Of a stretch of 64,000 nucleotides of DNA, positions 35,601-44,871 are shown piece after piece (the stretch's first letter is position 1; each line of letters begins with the position of its first letter). The notes below the pieces were generated by a model that was not told the DNA's origin, made no database searches, and worked only from the letters and a program-made list of their open reading frames with translations. A program made the translations under genes and the position numbers. Source of the DNA: Arcobacter iocasae (GTDB lineage Bacteria; Campylobacterota; Campylobacteria; Campylobacterales; Arcobacteraceae); assembly GCF_042214795.1 (NCBI RefSeq), contig NZ_CP090177.1:2418001-2482000 (forward strand), read 5' to 3'.

Positions 35601-36074
35601 ATGAAAACAGAAATAAAAAAACCACTACCACCTTTTGATTTTGAAAGTGCTAGTATAAAAGTAAAAATGGCAGAAAATGGATGGAATAGTAAAGATGCAC
35701 AAAAAATATCTCTTGCTTATACAGCAGATAGTGCTTGGCGAAATAGAGATGAGTTTATAAATGGAAGAGATGATATTATAGAGTTTTTAGAAGATAAATA
35801 TCAAAAAGAGTTGGACTATAGATTGTGTAAAGAGTTATGGGCATATACTGAGAATAAAATAGCAGTAAGATTTGCCTATGAGTGGCACGATAGGAGTGGA
35901 CAATGGTATAGAAGCTATGGAAATGAGAACTGGGAATTCAATGAAAATGGTCTTATGAAAAATAGATATGCTTGTATAAATGATTTAAAAATAAAAGAAG
36001 ACGAACGAAAGTTTTTGTGGAATGGAAATACAAGACCAGATGATTATGCAAGTTTAAGTGAAATGGGTTTATAA
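35601..36074 (+). CDS. DUF1348 family protein (NTF2/SnoaL-like fold)
   Basis: A 157-residue protein matching DUF1348: PLPPFDFESASIKVKMAENGWN at the start, DSAWRNRDEFINGRDDI, KELWAYTENKIAVRFAYEWHD, and the C-terminal NGNTRPDDYASLSEMGL that is nearly invariant in the family. The fold is an NTF2-like pocket; the activity is not established. The start at 35601 has AAGGAA upstream. An upstream extension in frame to 35544 would run through the TetR operator and was rejected. It is probably repressed by the neighbouring TetR protein and induced by an electrophile or small ligand, which is inference. Confidence 0.9.
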   Translation: MKTEIKKPLPPFDFESASIKVKMAENGWNSKDAQKISLAYTADSAWRNRDEFINGRDDIIEFLEDKYQKELDYRLCKELWAYTENKIAVRFAYEWHDRSGQWYRSYGNENWEFNENGLMKNRYACINDLKIKEDERKFLWNGNTRPDDYASLSEMGL

Positions 36075-36123
36075 AATATACTTTGTGTTAAAATTCTATC
36101 ATTAAAAAAATGAGATGGTAATT

Positions 36124-36873
36124 ATGATAAAAAAGTTTGATTTTACAATGATAGTTTTAGAAAATGATCAATACGATGGTTCAATAATTGATACATCAAC
36201 AATACCAACAGATATAGAAGAGTTTGAAAAAGACTTGCTTTTAATTCTTGAAAACTTAGAAAATAAAAAGTTGTTATGGATAAAATTAATGATTGAACAA
36301 TCAAGTTTGATTTCCATACTTACAAGGCATGGTTTTATTTTTCATCATTGTAATGAGATGGATATTACTTTAGTAAAAAAGCTTATTCATAAACCTGTGA
36401 TTCCAACTGCCACAAATCATACTTTAGGAGTAGGGGCAGTTGTAATTGATGATAATAAATTATTAGTTATTAAAGATAAAATCTATCAAGGCTATAAACT
36501 TCCTGGCGGACATATTGATGATAGTGAAAATATTACAAGTGCCTTGATTAGAGAAGTGTATGAAGAGACAGGTATAAATATCAAATTTGATTCTATAATA
36601 AGTTTAAGGCATATTTCTCCTGGACAATTCAATGAATCAAATCTTTATCTTGTGTGTCGTGCTACTGCTTTATCTAAAGAAATAAATATAATAGATACAG
36701 ATGAAATACTAGAAGCTAAATGGATAGATGTGGATACTTATTTAAATCTTGAGGATGTTCATCCTTTTAATAAAAAGATAGTACGAATGGCTTTAGAAAA
36801 TAAAGGCTTTAGAATAGTAAATAGTGAGAATTTGATTCATAGAAAAGATTTAAATTATGAGATATTTTTTTAA
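36124..36873 (+). CDS. NUDIX hydrolase with N-terminal pre-NUDIX domain
   Basis: A 249-residue protein. Residues about 10-90 fit the pre-NUDIX/acetyltransferase-like N-terminal domain seen in plant NUDT-type proteins (YDGSIIDTSTIP, then GFIFHHCNEMDITLVKKL). The NUDIX domain follows with the box G129x5E135x7R143EVYEETG, all catalytic positions kept. It hydrolyses a nucleoside diphosphate linked to X; the substrate is unknown. An ATG at 36115 is also in frame; 36124 was chosen because GAGATGG lies just upstream. The gene ends in a perfect-palindrome terminator. Confidence 0.88.
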   Translation: MIKKFDFTMIVLENDQYDGSIIDTSTIPTDIEEFEKDLLLILENLENKKLLWIKLMIEQSSLISILTRHGFIFHHCNEMDITLVKKLIHKPVIPTATNHTLGVGAVVIDDNKLLVIKDKIYQGYKLPGGHIDDSENITSALIREVYEETGINIKFDSIISLRHISPGQFNESNLYLVCRATALSKEINIIDTDEILEAKWIDVDTYLNLEDVHPFNKKIVRMALENKGFRIVNSENLIHRKDLNYEIFF

Positions 36874-36875
36874 AG

Positions 36876-36903
36876 TATAAGTAAGGAAATTTCCTTACTT
36901 ATA
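36876..36903. terminator. 28-base perfect palindrome between convergent genes
   Basis: Arms 36876-36889 and 36890-36903 are exact reverse complements (core AAGGAAATTTCCTT). It lies two bases after the NUDIX stop and four before the end of the aldehyde dehydrogenase gene, and likely ends both transcripts. Confidence 0.6.
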
Positions 36904-36907
36904 TAAT

Positions 36908-38356
36908 TTATTGTTTATTTAAATCGTATTGTAAATATACAACTTTAGTTTGTAAGAACTCTTCTAAACCATGTTTACCATCAGCTCCACCAATACCAGA
37001 TTTTCTCCATCCTGCATGGAATCCTTGCATTGCTTCGAAGTTTTCTCTATTGATATATGTTTCACCAAATTTTATCTCTTTGCAAGCTCTCATTGCCACA
37101 TCTATATTTTGTGTATAAATAGATGAAGTCAATCCAAACTCACTATCATTTGCTAAAGCAATTGCTTCATCTAGTGTTTCAAAAGTCATGATAGGAAGTA
37201 CTGGTCCAAATATCTCTTCTTGGATGATATTCATATCTTGTTTCACATCTACAAGTACTGTTGGCTCATAATAGAAACCATCATCTCTATCTGCTCTTTT
37301 TCCACCTGTTGTAATAGTTGCTCCTGCTTCTACTGCACTATCAACTAAGCTTTGAACATGATTAATTGCATCTTCATTAATAAGTGGTCCCATATCAACT
37401 TCTTCTTTTAATGGGTTACCATAAGTTGTAGCTTCCATAGCTTTTGTCATTCTTTCACTAAACTCTTTTGCTATGCTTTTATGCACATATACTCTCTCAG
37501 CACAATTACAAACTTGACCATTATTTATGACCCGAGAGTTTTTAATTGCTTCAATTGCTAAGTCTAAATTTGCATCTGCCATTACAATAGCTGGAGCTTT
37601 TCCTCCAAGCTCTAATGATACTTTTGTCACATTTTTAGCAGCTGCTTCCATGATTTTGACACCAGTTGGTACACTTCCTGTGAAACTTACAATTCCAACT
37701 TTTTCATGACCTGCAAGTGGGTTTCCGACTTCTTTACCAGAACCACTTATAAGATTGAATACTCCCTTTGGAAGTCCAACTTCGTCAACAAGTTTTGCAA
37801 ACTCAAAGGCATTATTTGGAGTTTCACTACTAGGTTTTATAACTATAGTATTTCCAGTTAAAAGTGCGGGGGCAAGTTTTCTAGCAATCAAGAAAAATGG
37901 GAAATTCCATGGTAAAATACCAGCTGCAATTCCTATTGGTAATTTAAATAAAAAGATATTTTCATTTGGTCTATCACTTTGAATAATTTCACCTTCATAT
38001 CTTCTAGCCCATTCAGCCACATAGTCCATATAATCAGCTGTAAAATTAACTTCAACCGTAGCAAGAGCTAAAACTTTTCCTTGTTCTTCAGTTATAACTC
38101 TTGCTAACATACTTGCATTGTCTCTAATTTTTTGTGCAATTTTTTTAAGATAACTAGCTCGCTCTATGGCTGGTAATTTTTCCCATGAGATTTGAGCTTC
38201 TTGTGCTGCTTCAACAGCTTGATTGACATCATCAACAGTTCCTTTAGGAATATAAGAGATAATTTGTTTATCCGATGGATTAATAACTGGTTCGGTTTCA
38301 ACATGATTGAGGAACTCACCATTTATATACATTTGATAGACTTTTGCTTCTGACAT
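36908..38356 (-). CDS. Aldehyde dehydrogenase (lactaldehyde/glycolaldehyde type)
   Basis: A 482-residue NAD-dependent aldehyde dehydrogenase closely resembling AldA. It has the ILPWNFPFFLIARKLAPALLTGN segment, the FTGSVPTG nucleotide site, the catalytic Glu in LELGGKAP and the catalytic Cys in NNGQVCNCAER. The C-terminal MQGFHAGWRKSGIGGADGKHGL is typical of AldA. It oxidises lactaldehyde, glycolaldehyde or similar to the acid. It is a single gene, divergent from argC. The intergenic stretch to argC (about 190 bases) shows no further clear element. Confidence 0.88.
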   Translation of the reverse strand: MSEAKVYQMYINGEFLNHVETEPVINPSDKQIISYIPKGTVDDVNQAVEAAQEAQISWEKLPAIERASYLKKIAQKIRDNASMLARVITEEQGKVLALATVEVNFTADYMDYVAEWARRYEGEIIQSDRPNENIFLFKLPIGIAAGILPWNFPFFLIARKLAPALLTGNTIVIKPSSETPNNAFEFAKLVDEVGLPKGVFNLISGSGKEVGNPLAGHEKVGIVSFTGSVPTGVKIMEAAAKNVTKVSLELGGKAPAIVMADANLDLAIEAIKNSRVINNGQVCNCAERVYVHKSIAKEFSERMTKAMEATTYGNPLKEEVDMGPLINEDAINHVQSLVDSAVEAGATITTGGKRADRDDGFYYEPTVLVDVKQDMNIIQEEIFGPVLPIMTFETLDEAIALANDSEFGLTSSIYTQNIDVAMRACKEIKFGETYINRENFEAMQGFHAGWRKSGIGGADGKHGLEEFLQTKVVYLQYDLNKQ

Positions 38357-38550
38357 AATATTCTCCTTTAGATTGTTATATTTGTGTAATGAATATGTTA
38401 CTCTTCCATAGTTAATGAATAATAAATAAAAAGAAATTAGACTTTTTTATTAAGTTTTTATGGTGCTATTTTTAAAAATACATCAATAAAAATGTGAACA
38501 TTAAAGAAAATGAAGTTAAAATTCTAATATAAATATATAAAAGAGAATAA

Positions 38551-39501
38551 ATGAAATATAAAATTTTTGTAGACGGACAATTTGGAACAACTGGATTAAA
38601 AATTCACGAGATGTTAAAAAATAGAAAAGAGCTTGAAATTTTGACAATTTCAGAAGATGATAAAAAAGATATTGAAGTTAAAACAAAACTTTTAAATGAG
38701 GCTGACTTAGTATTTTTATGTCTTCCTGATGTTGCTTCAAAAGAGTCTGTAAAACTTATCACAAATGAAAGTACAAAAGTAATAGATGCAAGTACAGCTC
38801 ACAGAACAAATGAAGATTGGACTTATGGAATTGCTGAATTAACTCCTACTCAAAGAGAAAATATAAAAAATTCCAATAGAGTTTGTGTGCCAGGTTGTCA
38901 TGCAAGTGGTTTTATAATGGCAATGAAACCATTGATTGAAAATGAAATTGTTTCACCAAAGAATAAAATTGTATGTCACTCTATCACAGGATATAGTGGT
39001 GGAGGAAAAGGTTTAATTGATATATATGAAGATCCTAAAAATGAAGGAAAATTTTTAAGTCAAAGACCTTATGCTTTGGGATTATCTCATAAACATTTAC
39101 CTGAAATAAAACATGTCTTAGGATTAAAGCATGCTCCATTTTTCACTCCAAGTGTTGGTAATTTTGAGCAAGGTATGCTTGTAATGTCTTACTTAGTAAA
39201 AAGTGAACTTCTAAATAAAAAAATTACTAGAAATGAAATAGTAGACTTGTATAAAGAGTACTATAAGGGTGAGCAGTTTGTAAAAATCATTGAAGATGAT
39301 TTTGAGTATCTTGATGATGGATTTTTAGATGCAATGAAATGTAACAATACAAATAGAATCGAAATCTCAGTTTATGAAAGTGAAGATTATATGCTTGTAA
39401 TCTCAAGACTTGATAATCTAGGAAAAGGAGCTTCAGGAGCTGCTGTTCAAAATATGAATATCATGTTAGGACTTGATGAAAAGTTGGGCTTAAAGCTTTA
39501 A
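38551..39501 (+). CDS. argC: N-acetyl-gamma-glutamyl-phosphate reductase, type 2
   Basis: A 316-residue enzyme of arginine biosynthesis that reduces N-acetylglutamyl phosphate to the semialdehyde with NADPH. It begins IFVDGQFGTTGLKIHEML, the form found in the shorter type-2 ArgC, and has the catalytic Cys116 in VPGCHASGF and the GYSGGGKGLID loop. Length fits type 2 (about 310) rather than type 1 (about 345). The stop is immediately followed by the ATG of a Crp/Fnr regulator, so the two are coupled. Confidence 0.92.
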   Translation: MKYKIFVDGQFGTTGLKIHEMLKNRKELEILTISEDDKKDIEVKTKLLNEADLVFLCLPDVASKESVKLITNESTKVIDASTAHRTNEDWTYGIAELTPTQRENIKNSNRVCVPGCHASGFIMAMKPLIENEIVSPKNKIVCHSITGYSGGGKGLIDIYEDPKNEGKFLSQRPYALGLSHKHLPEIKHVLGLKHAPFFTPSVGNFEQGMLVMSYLVKSELLNKKITRNEIVDLYKEYYKGEQFVKIIEDDFEYLDDGFLDAMKCNNTNRIEISVYESEDYMLVISRLDNLGKGASGAAVQNMNIMLGLDEKLGLKL

Positions 39502-40110
39502 ATGCTAAGTCAGAAGGAAGAGATTGATTGTTTTAAACAGTTAAGACAAACCTGCAAAGAGTATCAAGACCTTTCCGATGATTCTTTTGAAAAGTTAAAA
39601 AAAATAAGCTTTTTAAAAGAATCAAAAAAAGGTGAGATTTTACAAGATGTTTACTCACCTGCAAAATATATCTACTTTATCTGTAAGGGTATTTTGCGCA
39701 CCTTTTTTTTAAATTCTAACGGTGCTATTTATACTAAAAATTTATTTTCTGAAAACTATTTTTCTGCTTCAAAAGTTTCACTTCTAACAGGTGAAGATTC
39801 GTATCTTTGTATTGATGCTTTAGAAGACTCTATTTTAATATGCATTGATTTTAAAGAGTACAAAAAGCTAATAGAAAAAAATGATGAGTTTAAAAACTTT
39901 TATATAAATTATCTAGAAAGAAACTGGGTAATAGTAAAAGAGAAAAATGAGATATCTTTAATACTTGATGATGCAAGTACAAGATATGAAAATTTTATAA
40001 AAAATAATCCAAATATAGAAAATAGAATTCCACTTCACCATATAGCAAGTCATTTAGGAATAACTCCTACACAGCTTAGTAGAATTAGAAAAAAAATAAA
40101 AGAAAACTAA
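39502..40110 (+). CDS. Crp/Fnr-family transcriptional regulator
   Basis: A 202-residue protein with a cyclic-nucleotide-binding-like beta-roll domain (about 30-115, GEILQDVYSPAKYIYFICKGILRTFF) and a C-terminal helix-turn-helix (PLHHIASHLGITPTQLSRIRKKIK). The Cys cluster of oxygen-sensing FNR is absent. It starts at the base after the argC stop. Its last four bases overlap the end of the convergent NYN-domain gene. It may regulate argC or act more widely; no site could be recognised. Confidence 0.86.
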   Translation: MLSQKEEIDCFKQLRQTCKEYQDLSDDSFEKLKKISFLKESKKGEILQDVYSPAKYIYFICKGILRTFFLNSNGAIYTKNLFSENYFSASKVSLLTGEDSYLCIDALEDSILICIDFKEYKKLIEKNDEFKNFYINYLERNWVIVKEKNEISLILDDASTRYENFIKNNPNIENRIPLHHIASHLGITPTQLSRIRKKIKEN

Positions 40111-40817
40111 TCAATCACTCTTATAAATATATGTACATTTCTATTTTTATTAAATGGTATTTCATTTAACTCAAGATAATCCAATGATTTCATTAGCTTT
40201 CCATACTTATCATATCCATATGTTCTTGGGTCAAATGAAGGGTAGTTTTTATTTATGTGTTTAACTACTGCTGATAAATTTGCCCAGTCATCATCATCTG
40301 ATACTGCAATAATCGCTTTTGTAATTATATCTTTTAATTTATTTTGTTCATTATTTGTTTGTGGTACTTCTTTTATTTCTCTAAGATTTTCTGTATAAAC
40401 GAACTTATCACAAGCTGAGATAAAAGCTTCTGGTGTTTTTTGTTCACCAAAGCCATATACTTTTAGTCCTGACTCTCTAATTCTTGTAGCCAATCTTGTA
40501 AAGTCACTATCAGAAGAGATTATACAAAAACCATCAAGACGATTTTCATGTAATATATCCATAGCATCAATTATAAGTGAAGAATCAGTGGCATTTTTCC
40601 CATTTGTATAACTAAACTGTTGAATAGGTTGTATTGCATGTGTATGTAAGTGTTCTTTCCAACCTTTAAGTTGAGAAGTTGTCCAGTCCCCATAAGCTCT
40701 TTTTATATTTGTAATCCCAAATTTTGCTATCTCTTCTAATAATTCAGAGATAACAGATGCTTGTGCATTATCTGCATCAATCAAAACTGCTAATTTGTCT
40801 GTACTCATTTCATCCAT
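40107..40817 (-). CDS. NYN-domain (LabA/DUF88-like) protein with OST-HTH/LOTUS domain
   Basis: A 236-residue protein. The N-terminal NYN/PIN-like nuclease domain (about 8-145) has the acidic residues LIDADNAQ, DSSLIIDAMD and ISSDSDFTRLA expected for the metal site. The C-terminal part (about 165-232, DDWANLSAVVKHINKNYPSFDPRTYGYDKYGKLMKSLD) is a clear LOTUS/OST-HTH RNA-binding domain. It is likely an RNA endonuclease or RNA-binding regulator; the substrate is unknown. AAGGA lies ten bases before the ATG. It overlaps the Crp/Fnr gene tail to tail by four bases. Confidence 0.88.
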   Translation of the reverse strand: MDEMSTDKLAVLIDADNAQASVISELLEEIAKFGITNIKRAYGDWTTSQLKGWKEHLHTHAIQPIQQFSYTNGKNATDSSLIIDAMDILHENRLDGFCIISSDSDFTRLATRIRESGLKVYGFGEQKTPEAFISACDKFVYTENLREIKEVPQTNNEQNKLKDIITKAIIAVSDDDDWANLSAVVKHINKNYPSFDPRTYGYDKYGKLMKSLDYLELNEIPFNKNRNVHIFIRVID

Positions 40818-40855
40818 TTTATTAATTCCTTTATAAAAAATATTATACCTAATTA

Positions 40856-42034
40856 CTAAGCAATTTTATTTAAGATAGCTTTTTCTTCACTAGTAAAACA
40901 TTTATGAGGATATTCTACTTGTCGATTTTGAAATGAAAGAATAGATTTATTTAAAATAACTCCAGAATCAATATTGATTGCTTGTTTAATAGTTTCGTTT
41001 TTATACCAAGCTTCTCTTCCTGCTAATACAGTTGGTAAATATACAATTAAAGCTGCTGAAATAGAGCGTGTCGCACTCTCCCAAAGATAACTTGGAGTAT
41101 GATCAACTGCATAATAATCTATACACTTATGTTTAAATATCGGGTTTTTAAATGTAGTTGGTTTTGCAAAATAGAATCCCATTCCTTCATCACAACTAAC
41201 ATCTATAATTAAACTATCAGCTTTTAGGCATGAACTCTCTTCTTTAATAATAAAATCAGTAGGATTTGCAGTATCTTGAAAAACACCATTTACGATAATA
41301 TCAGCTTCACTAATTAAGTCTGAAAGTGGACGAATAGAACCGTCATGTTCTACTACAACCATCCGCGCTTCATTTTCATCACCTTCTTGAATTCTTACAT
41401 AATGGCAGTCAAGTACTTCTTCTCTTACTTCATTATCTGGTCTTTGTACACAAATAGTAATATCTCTAAAACCATGGGCTTTTAGAGCATAAATAGCACC
41501 ACGACTAACAGCACCAAAACCAAATATAACTATTTTACGCTGATTTCCATAATGTCCATCTATGCCTTTTAATTGTAAAGCATGAATAACTGCACAATAT
41601 CCTGCCATCTCATTATTTTTGTAAAAGGTGTGTCGACCAACTTGTCCCTCTTTTGACCAAATAAACATATCTTCAAAGGCAATAAGTGTTTGTTTGCGTT
41701 CTATTGCTATTTGGGTTATCTCTTCTTGTTGTACACAATGTACATATCCCCAAAGTGTTCCACCAATTTTTAGCTCTTCTAAGTCACTTAAAACAGGTTT
41801 ATTGATAATGACTGCACCAATATTTGCTAATAGGTTATGTCTTGTATCAATACCCCCACTTAATGATGCAATTTCTTCATCTGAAATACCAAATGGAGCT
41901 CCATAGCCTTTTTCAAATATTAGTTGTTCTCTTAATTCTTTAGGGATACGCGATAAATGTTTTGGATGTATTGGAAGTCTTCTTTCATCTATTTTTTTTG
42001 AAGTTCCAATAACTCCTACTTTTAAATTATGCAT
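40856..42034 (-). CDS. N5-(carboxyethyl)ornithine synthase-like enzyme (AlaDH/PNT fold)
   Basis: A 392-residue protein with the alanine dehydrogenase/transhydrogenase fold: KVGVIGTSKKIDERRLPIHP at the start (the KxxERRxPxxP substrate loop), a central Rossmann motif IVIFGFGAVSRGAIYALKAHG and DVSCDEGMGF. The overall pattern is that of carboxyethylornithine synthase, which reductively couples pyruvate with ornithine or lysine, rather than alanine dehydrogenase. The exact amino-acid substrate is uncertain. It is cotranscribed with the UPF0316 gene 27 bases upstream. AAAGGA precedes the ATG. Confidence 0.78.
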   Translation of the reverse strand: MHNLKVGVIGTSKKIDERRLPIHPKHLSRIPKELREQLIFEKGYGAPFGISDEEIASLSGGIDTRHNLLANIGAVIINKPVLSDLEELKIGGTLWGYVHCVQQEEITQIAIERKQTLIAFEDMFIWSKEGQVGRHTFYKNNEMAGYCAVIHALQLKGIDGHYGNQRKIVIFGFGAVSRGAIYALKAHGFRDITICVQRPDNEVREEVLDCHYVRIQEGDENEARMVVVEHDGSIRPLSDLISEADIIVNGVFQDTANPTDFIIKEESSCLKADSLIIDVSCDEGMGFYFAKPTTFKNPIFKHKCIDYYAVDHTPSYLWESATRSISAALIVYLPTVLAGREAWYKNETIKQAINIDSGVILNKSILSFQNRQVEYPHKCFTSEEKAILNKIA

Positions 42035-42061
42035 GTTTTGATTTCCTTTTAATTTGATTTA

Positions 42062-42625
42062 TTATTTAGTCTTTCTCATATTCCAAAAACTTCTTTTACT
42101 TATAAAGTCTGGACCATCATATACACTTTTTAAATCAGACACAGTATATACAGCCTTATTATCAAGTTTATTTATTAATTGAATAAGTTCTGGGATATTT
42201 CTTCTTTTTTCAACGATAAATAAAACTTCCACAGGTTTGTCTTCCCCCATATCTCCATCTACTGAAACAACTTTAAATCCCTCTTCTCGTATCTTGTCTG
42301 CTAAAATATCACGATTGAAAGAGATACAACGAATAAGTTCTTTACCAATAGCAAATCGATTTTCAATCCACATTCCCACATAAATACCACTAGCAAAACC
42401 AGCAGAATAAGCAAAAGCCAAATGCCATTGGTCAAGATGTTTAAAAACTTGACCAGCTGCTATTAACCAAATGATGATTTCAAAAAAACCAATTGCAGAT
42501 GCTAATAATTTATAGCCACGAAATATAACAATAGTACGAAATGTTCCTAAAGAAACATCAGCAACCCTAGATAAAAAAATAAGAAGGGCTAAGACATAAG
42601 GGTATTGCGCTATAAATTCAGACAT
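42062..42625 (-). CDS. UPF0316/DUF5698-DUF2179 membrane protein
   Basis: A 187-residue protein with three transmembrane helices in its first 90 residues (FLSRVADVSLGTFRTIVIFRG is the signature of the DUF5698 part) and a C-terminal soluble DUF2179-like domain (about 100-170). The function is not established. It is first of a two-gene operon with the carboxyethylornithine-synthase-like gene. The start codon overlaps a nine-codon upstream reading frame that has the better ribosome binding site, so translation may be coupled to that leader. Confidence 0.82.
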   Translation of the reverse strand: MSEFIAQYPYVLALLIFLSRVADVSLGTFRTIVIFRGYKLLASAIGFFEIIIWLIAAGQVFKHLDQWHLAFAYSAGFASGIYVGMWIENRFAIGKELIRCISFNRDILADKIREEGFKVVSVDGDMGEDKPVEVLFIVEKRRNIPELIQLINKLDNKAVYTVSDLKSVYDGPDFISKRSFWNMRKTK

Positions 42626-42647
42626 TTTTGTCTCTTGTTTTGTTCAT
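42618..42647 (-). CDS. Possible nine-codon leader peptide overlapping the UPF0316 start
   Basis: ATG at 42647 with AAAGGA 8-13 bases upstream encodes MNKTRDKNV and a TGA at 42620-42618, out of frame with and overlapping the ATG at 42625. It may couple translation to the membrane-protein gene. Very short, so expression is uncertain. Confidence 0.3.
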   Translation of the reverse strand: MNKTRDKNV

Positions 42648-42857
42648 TTATTGATTTCCTTTAAGAAATTCTATAGGTATAACTTTATGAACGATGTATC
42701 AGTTTCGAAGATATGTCTATTTTTGTTTTGCTCTGTTTTAGATGTTTAAGAGTTTTAATTTTATACAAGTAACGGGGTATCAAGCCTAAGAAGCGACTTT
42801 CAAATTAGTGTAATACGCGATTATTATTTGAGTCTATCTGAATAAAATCTTTATAGC

Positions 42858-42883
42858 AAGCTCCTTAAGATTTTAAGGGGCTT
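42858..42883 (-). terminator. Hairpin downstream of the 2-hydroxyacid dehydrogenase gene
   Basis: AAGCTCCTTAA (42858-42868) pairs with TTAAGGGGCTT (42873-42883) with one G-T pair and a GATT loop. It is 20 bases beyond the stop of the minus-strand gene at 42903. No strong T-tract follows. The remaining bases 42626-42857 show nothing else recognisable apart from the leader frame. Confidence 0.5.
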
Positions 42884-42902
42884 ATTAATTAATGCTAAAT
42901 AA

Positions 42903-43865
42903 TTATTTAGCTAAGTTTTGAGGTTCACCTTTTGCAAAGGCTATAACATTTTCAAAAGCTATTTTAAAATATAGTTCATAACTATTTTTTTCAACATATC
43001 CAAGGTGTGGAGAACAAAGTACATTTTCTAAACTTAGCAAGGGTTCATTTTCTTTTGTAGCAGGTTCATTTTCATAAACATCTATTGCTGCTCTTTTAGA
43101 AGGATTGTTTGACATTTCTTCATATAAAGCACCGCTTTGTACTAATTGAGCTCGACTAGTATTTACAAATAAAGAGTCAGGTTTCATTAGTTGTAAATCG
43201 GCTTTTGTAACACAATCTTTTGTAGCTTCATTTAGCCGTAAATGTAAAGTGATTATGTCTGATTCTTTAAAAAACTTCTCTTTTGAAGAAGTTGCTTCAA
43301 AGCCATGCTCTTTTGCTAAAATTCGTGAAGGTTCTCTTCCAAAAACTAAAATATTCATACCAAAGGCTTTTGCGTATTTGGCAATTCTTTGACCAATTTT
43401 CCCATATCCCCAAATACCAAGAGTAAGACCATTTAAAGTTCTCCCTAATCCCAAAGTTCCTGATTGTTGCCAAAGGTTTTGTGATAGATTAGAAACATAT
43501 TGCGGTATATTTCGAGAAGCTGTCATAATCAAACTCCAACATAATTCAGATGGAGCAATAGGTGAACCAATACCTTCTGCAACTTCCACATTATATTTTT
43601 TGCATAAGTCAAGATTGATATGGTTACTTATTTTTCCCGTTTGGCTAATAAGTTTTAGTTTTGGAAGTTTTGATAAAAGTTCTTCTGTTATAAAAGTTCT
43701 TTCTCGAATAAGAACTATAGTCTCAAACTCAGCTAATTGTGATGCTAATTCATCAATATTAGTATATGTATTATTAAATATTTTTACTTCATAATCAGCT
43801 AAAATTTTAAAACAATCAAGATTTCTCACCACATCTTGATAGTCATCTAATATTGCTATTTTCAT
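42903..43865 (-). CDS. D-2-hydroxyacid dehydrogenase
   Basis: A 320-residue NAD-dependent dehydrogenase of the PGDH/formate dehydrogenase-like family. It shows the Rossmann motif TLGIWGYGKIGQRIAKYAKAFG, the catalytic Arg region VNTSRAQLV, the Glu in NEPATKENEPLL and the catalytic His in SPHLGYVEKNSYE. It reduces 2-oxo acids to D-2-hydroxy acids or the reverse; the specific acid is not determined. It is a single gene divergent from an EamA transporter gene, with AAAGGAAAT before the ATG. Confidence 0.88.
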   Translation of the reverse strand: MKIAILDDYQDVVRNLDCFKILADYEVKIFNNTYTNIDELASQLAEFETIVLIRERTFITEELLSKLPKLKLISQTGKISNHINLDLCKKYNVEVAEGIGSPIAPSELCWSLIMTASRNIPQYVSNLSQNLWQQSGTLGLGRTLNGLTLGIWGYGKIGQRIAKYAKAFGMNILVFGREPSRILAKEHGFEATSSKEKFFKESDIITLHLRLNEATKDCVTKADLQLMKPDSLFVNTSRAQLVQSGALYEEMSNNPSKRAAIDVYENEPATKENEPLLSLENVLCSPHLGYVEKNSYELYFKIAFENVIAFAKGEPQNLAK

Positions 43866-43989
43866 TAAATTTCCTTTTACTCATTTTATCTATTGTATTT
43901 TAACTAATTCAAATAAAAATCAACATATGTAAAGGACAAAGCGTTTTTTTTTGATTATTATTCTAAAATATATTTATTAAAGGATTATT

Positions 43990-44871
43990 TTGACAAATCA
44001 AATTAAAGCGCACATCTTACTTTTAATTGCTACATTTTTAGTAGCAGGTTCATTTATTGCTTCCCAAAAGCTTTCTGGGGTGATTGATCCTATATCTCTT
44101 ACTCTTTGTCGTTTTGTTTTTGCTTCAATTATTTTAGCTCCACTTATTTTTATAAATGAAAAATATCGAAGTAAAGTATTATCAACACTTCCACGAGGCA
44201 TGATAATAGGATTTTTTTATTCTCTTTATTTTATAGGATTATTCAAAGCTTTAGAGAGTACAACTGCTTTAAATACAGGAACACTTTTTACTTTAGTGCC
44301 ATTACTTACTGCTACATTTGCAATCTTTTTGCTTAAACAAAAAATTGGATTAGTGCAGTTTATAACTTATTTTGTAGGTATTCTTGGAACTTGTATTGTC
44401 GTATTTAAGGGAAACTTACAACTATTTTTAAAGTTTGAATTAAATGAAGGTGATATTATATTTTTATTTGCAATCATTTCTATGTCTTTATACTCTATAT
44501 CTACAAAGTTTGTACATAAAAAAGGTGATGAACTTATTGTCTTGGTTTTTACAACTTTATTAAGTGGAATCATTTGGATGTCAATAGCTTTAGTGCTTAT
44601 GGATATACCTTTACAATGGGGAAAAATAACTGGGAATTTAGTTTATTATATGCTTTATTTGATTATTGGAGCAACTATATTTACTGTTTATTTATATCAA
44701 CAAGCATCAATAAATCTAGGTCCAAAAAAAGTCATGGCTTATGTTTATATAAATCCAGCTTGTATTGCTTTATTGATGTTTATAACTCATGGAGAGACTA
44801 TTGGACTAAAAGTTTTAATTGGTATTTTAATCTCTTCAATAGCCACAATTATCCTTTTATCAAAGGATTAG
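43990..44871 (+). CDS. EamA/DMT-family exporter
   Basis: A 293-residue protein with ten predicted helices in two EamA repeats (LIATFLVAGSFIASQKLSGVIDP opening the first; FAIISMSLYSISTKFV opening the second). It likely exports an amino acid or metabolite. The start is TTG at 43990 behind AAAGGA. It ends overlapping the convergent LysR gene by four bases. It is not closely similar to the EamA protein at 22234. Confidence 0.86.
   Translation: MTNQIKAHILLLIATFLVAGSFIASQKLSGVIDPISLTLCRFVFASIILAPLIFINEKYRSKVLSTLPRGMIIGFFYSLYFIGLFKALESTTALNTGTLFTLVPLLTATFAIFLLKQKIGLVQFITYFVGILGTCIVVFKGNLQLFLKFELNEGDIIFLFAIISMSLYSISTKFVHKKGDELIVLVFTTLLSGIIWMSIALVLMDIPLQWGKITGNLVYYMLYLIIGATIFTVYLYQQASINLGPKKVMAYVYINPACIALLMFITHGETIGLKVLIGILISSIATIILLSKD

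Noticed and set aside
42660..42860. Possible riboswitch or small RNA between the UPF0316 and 2-hydroxyacid dehydrogenase genes
   Set aside because: The segment around 42770-42830 is slightly less AT-rich, but I could not match any known riboswitch core or fold a convincing conserved structure.
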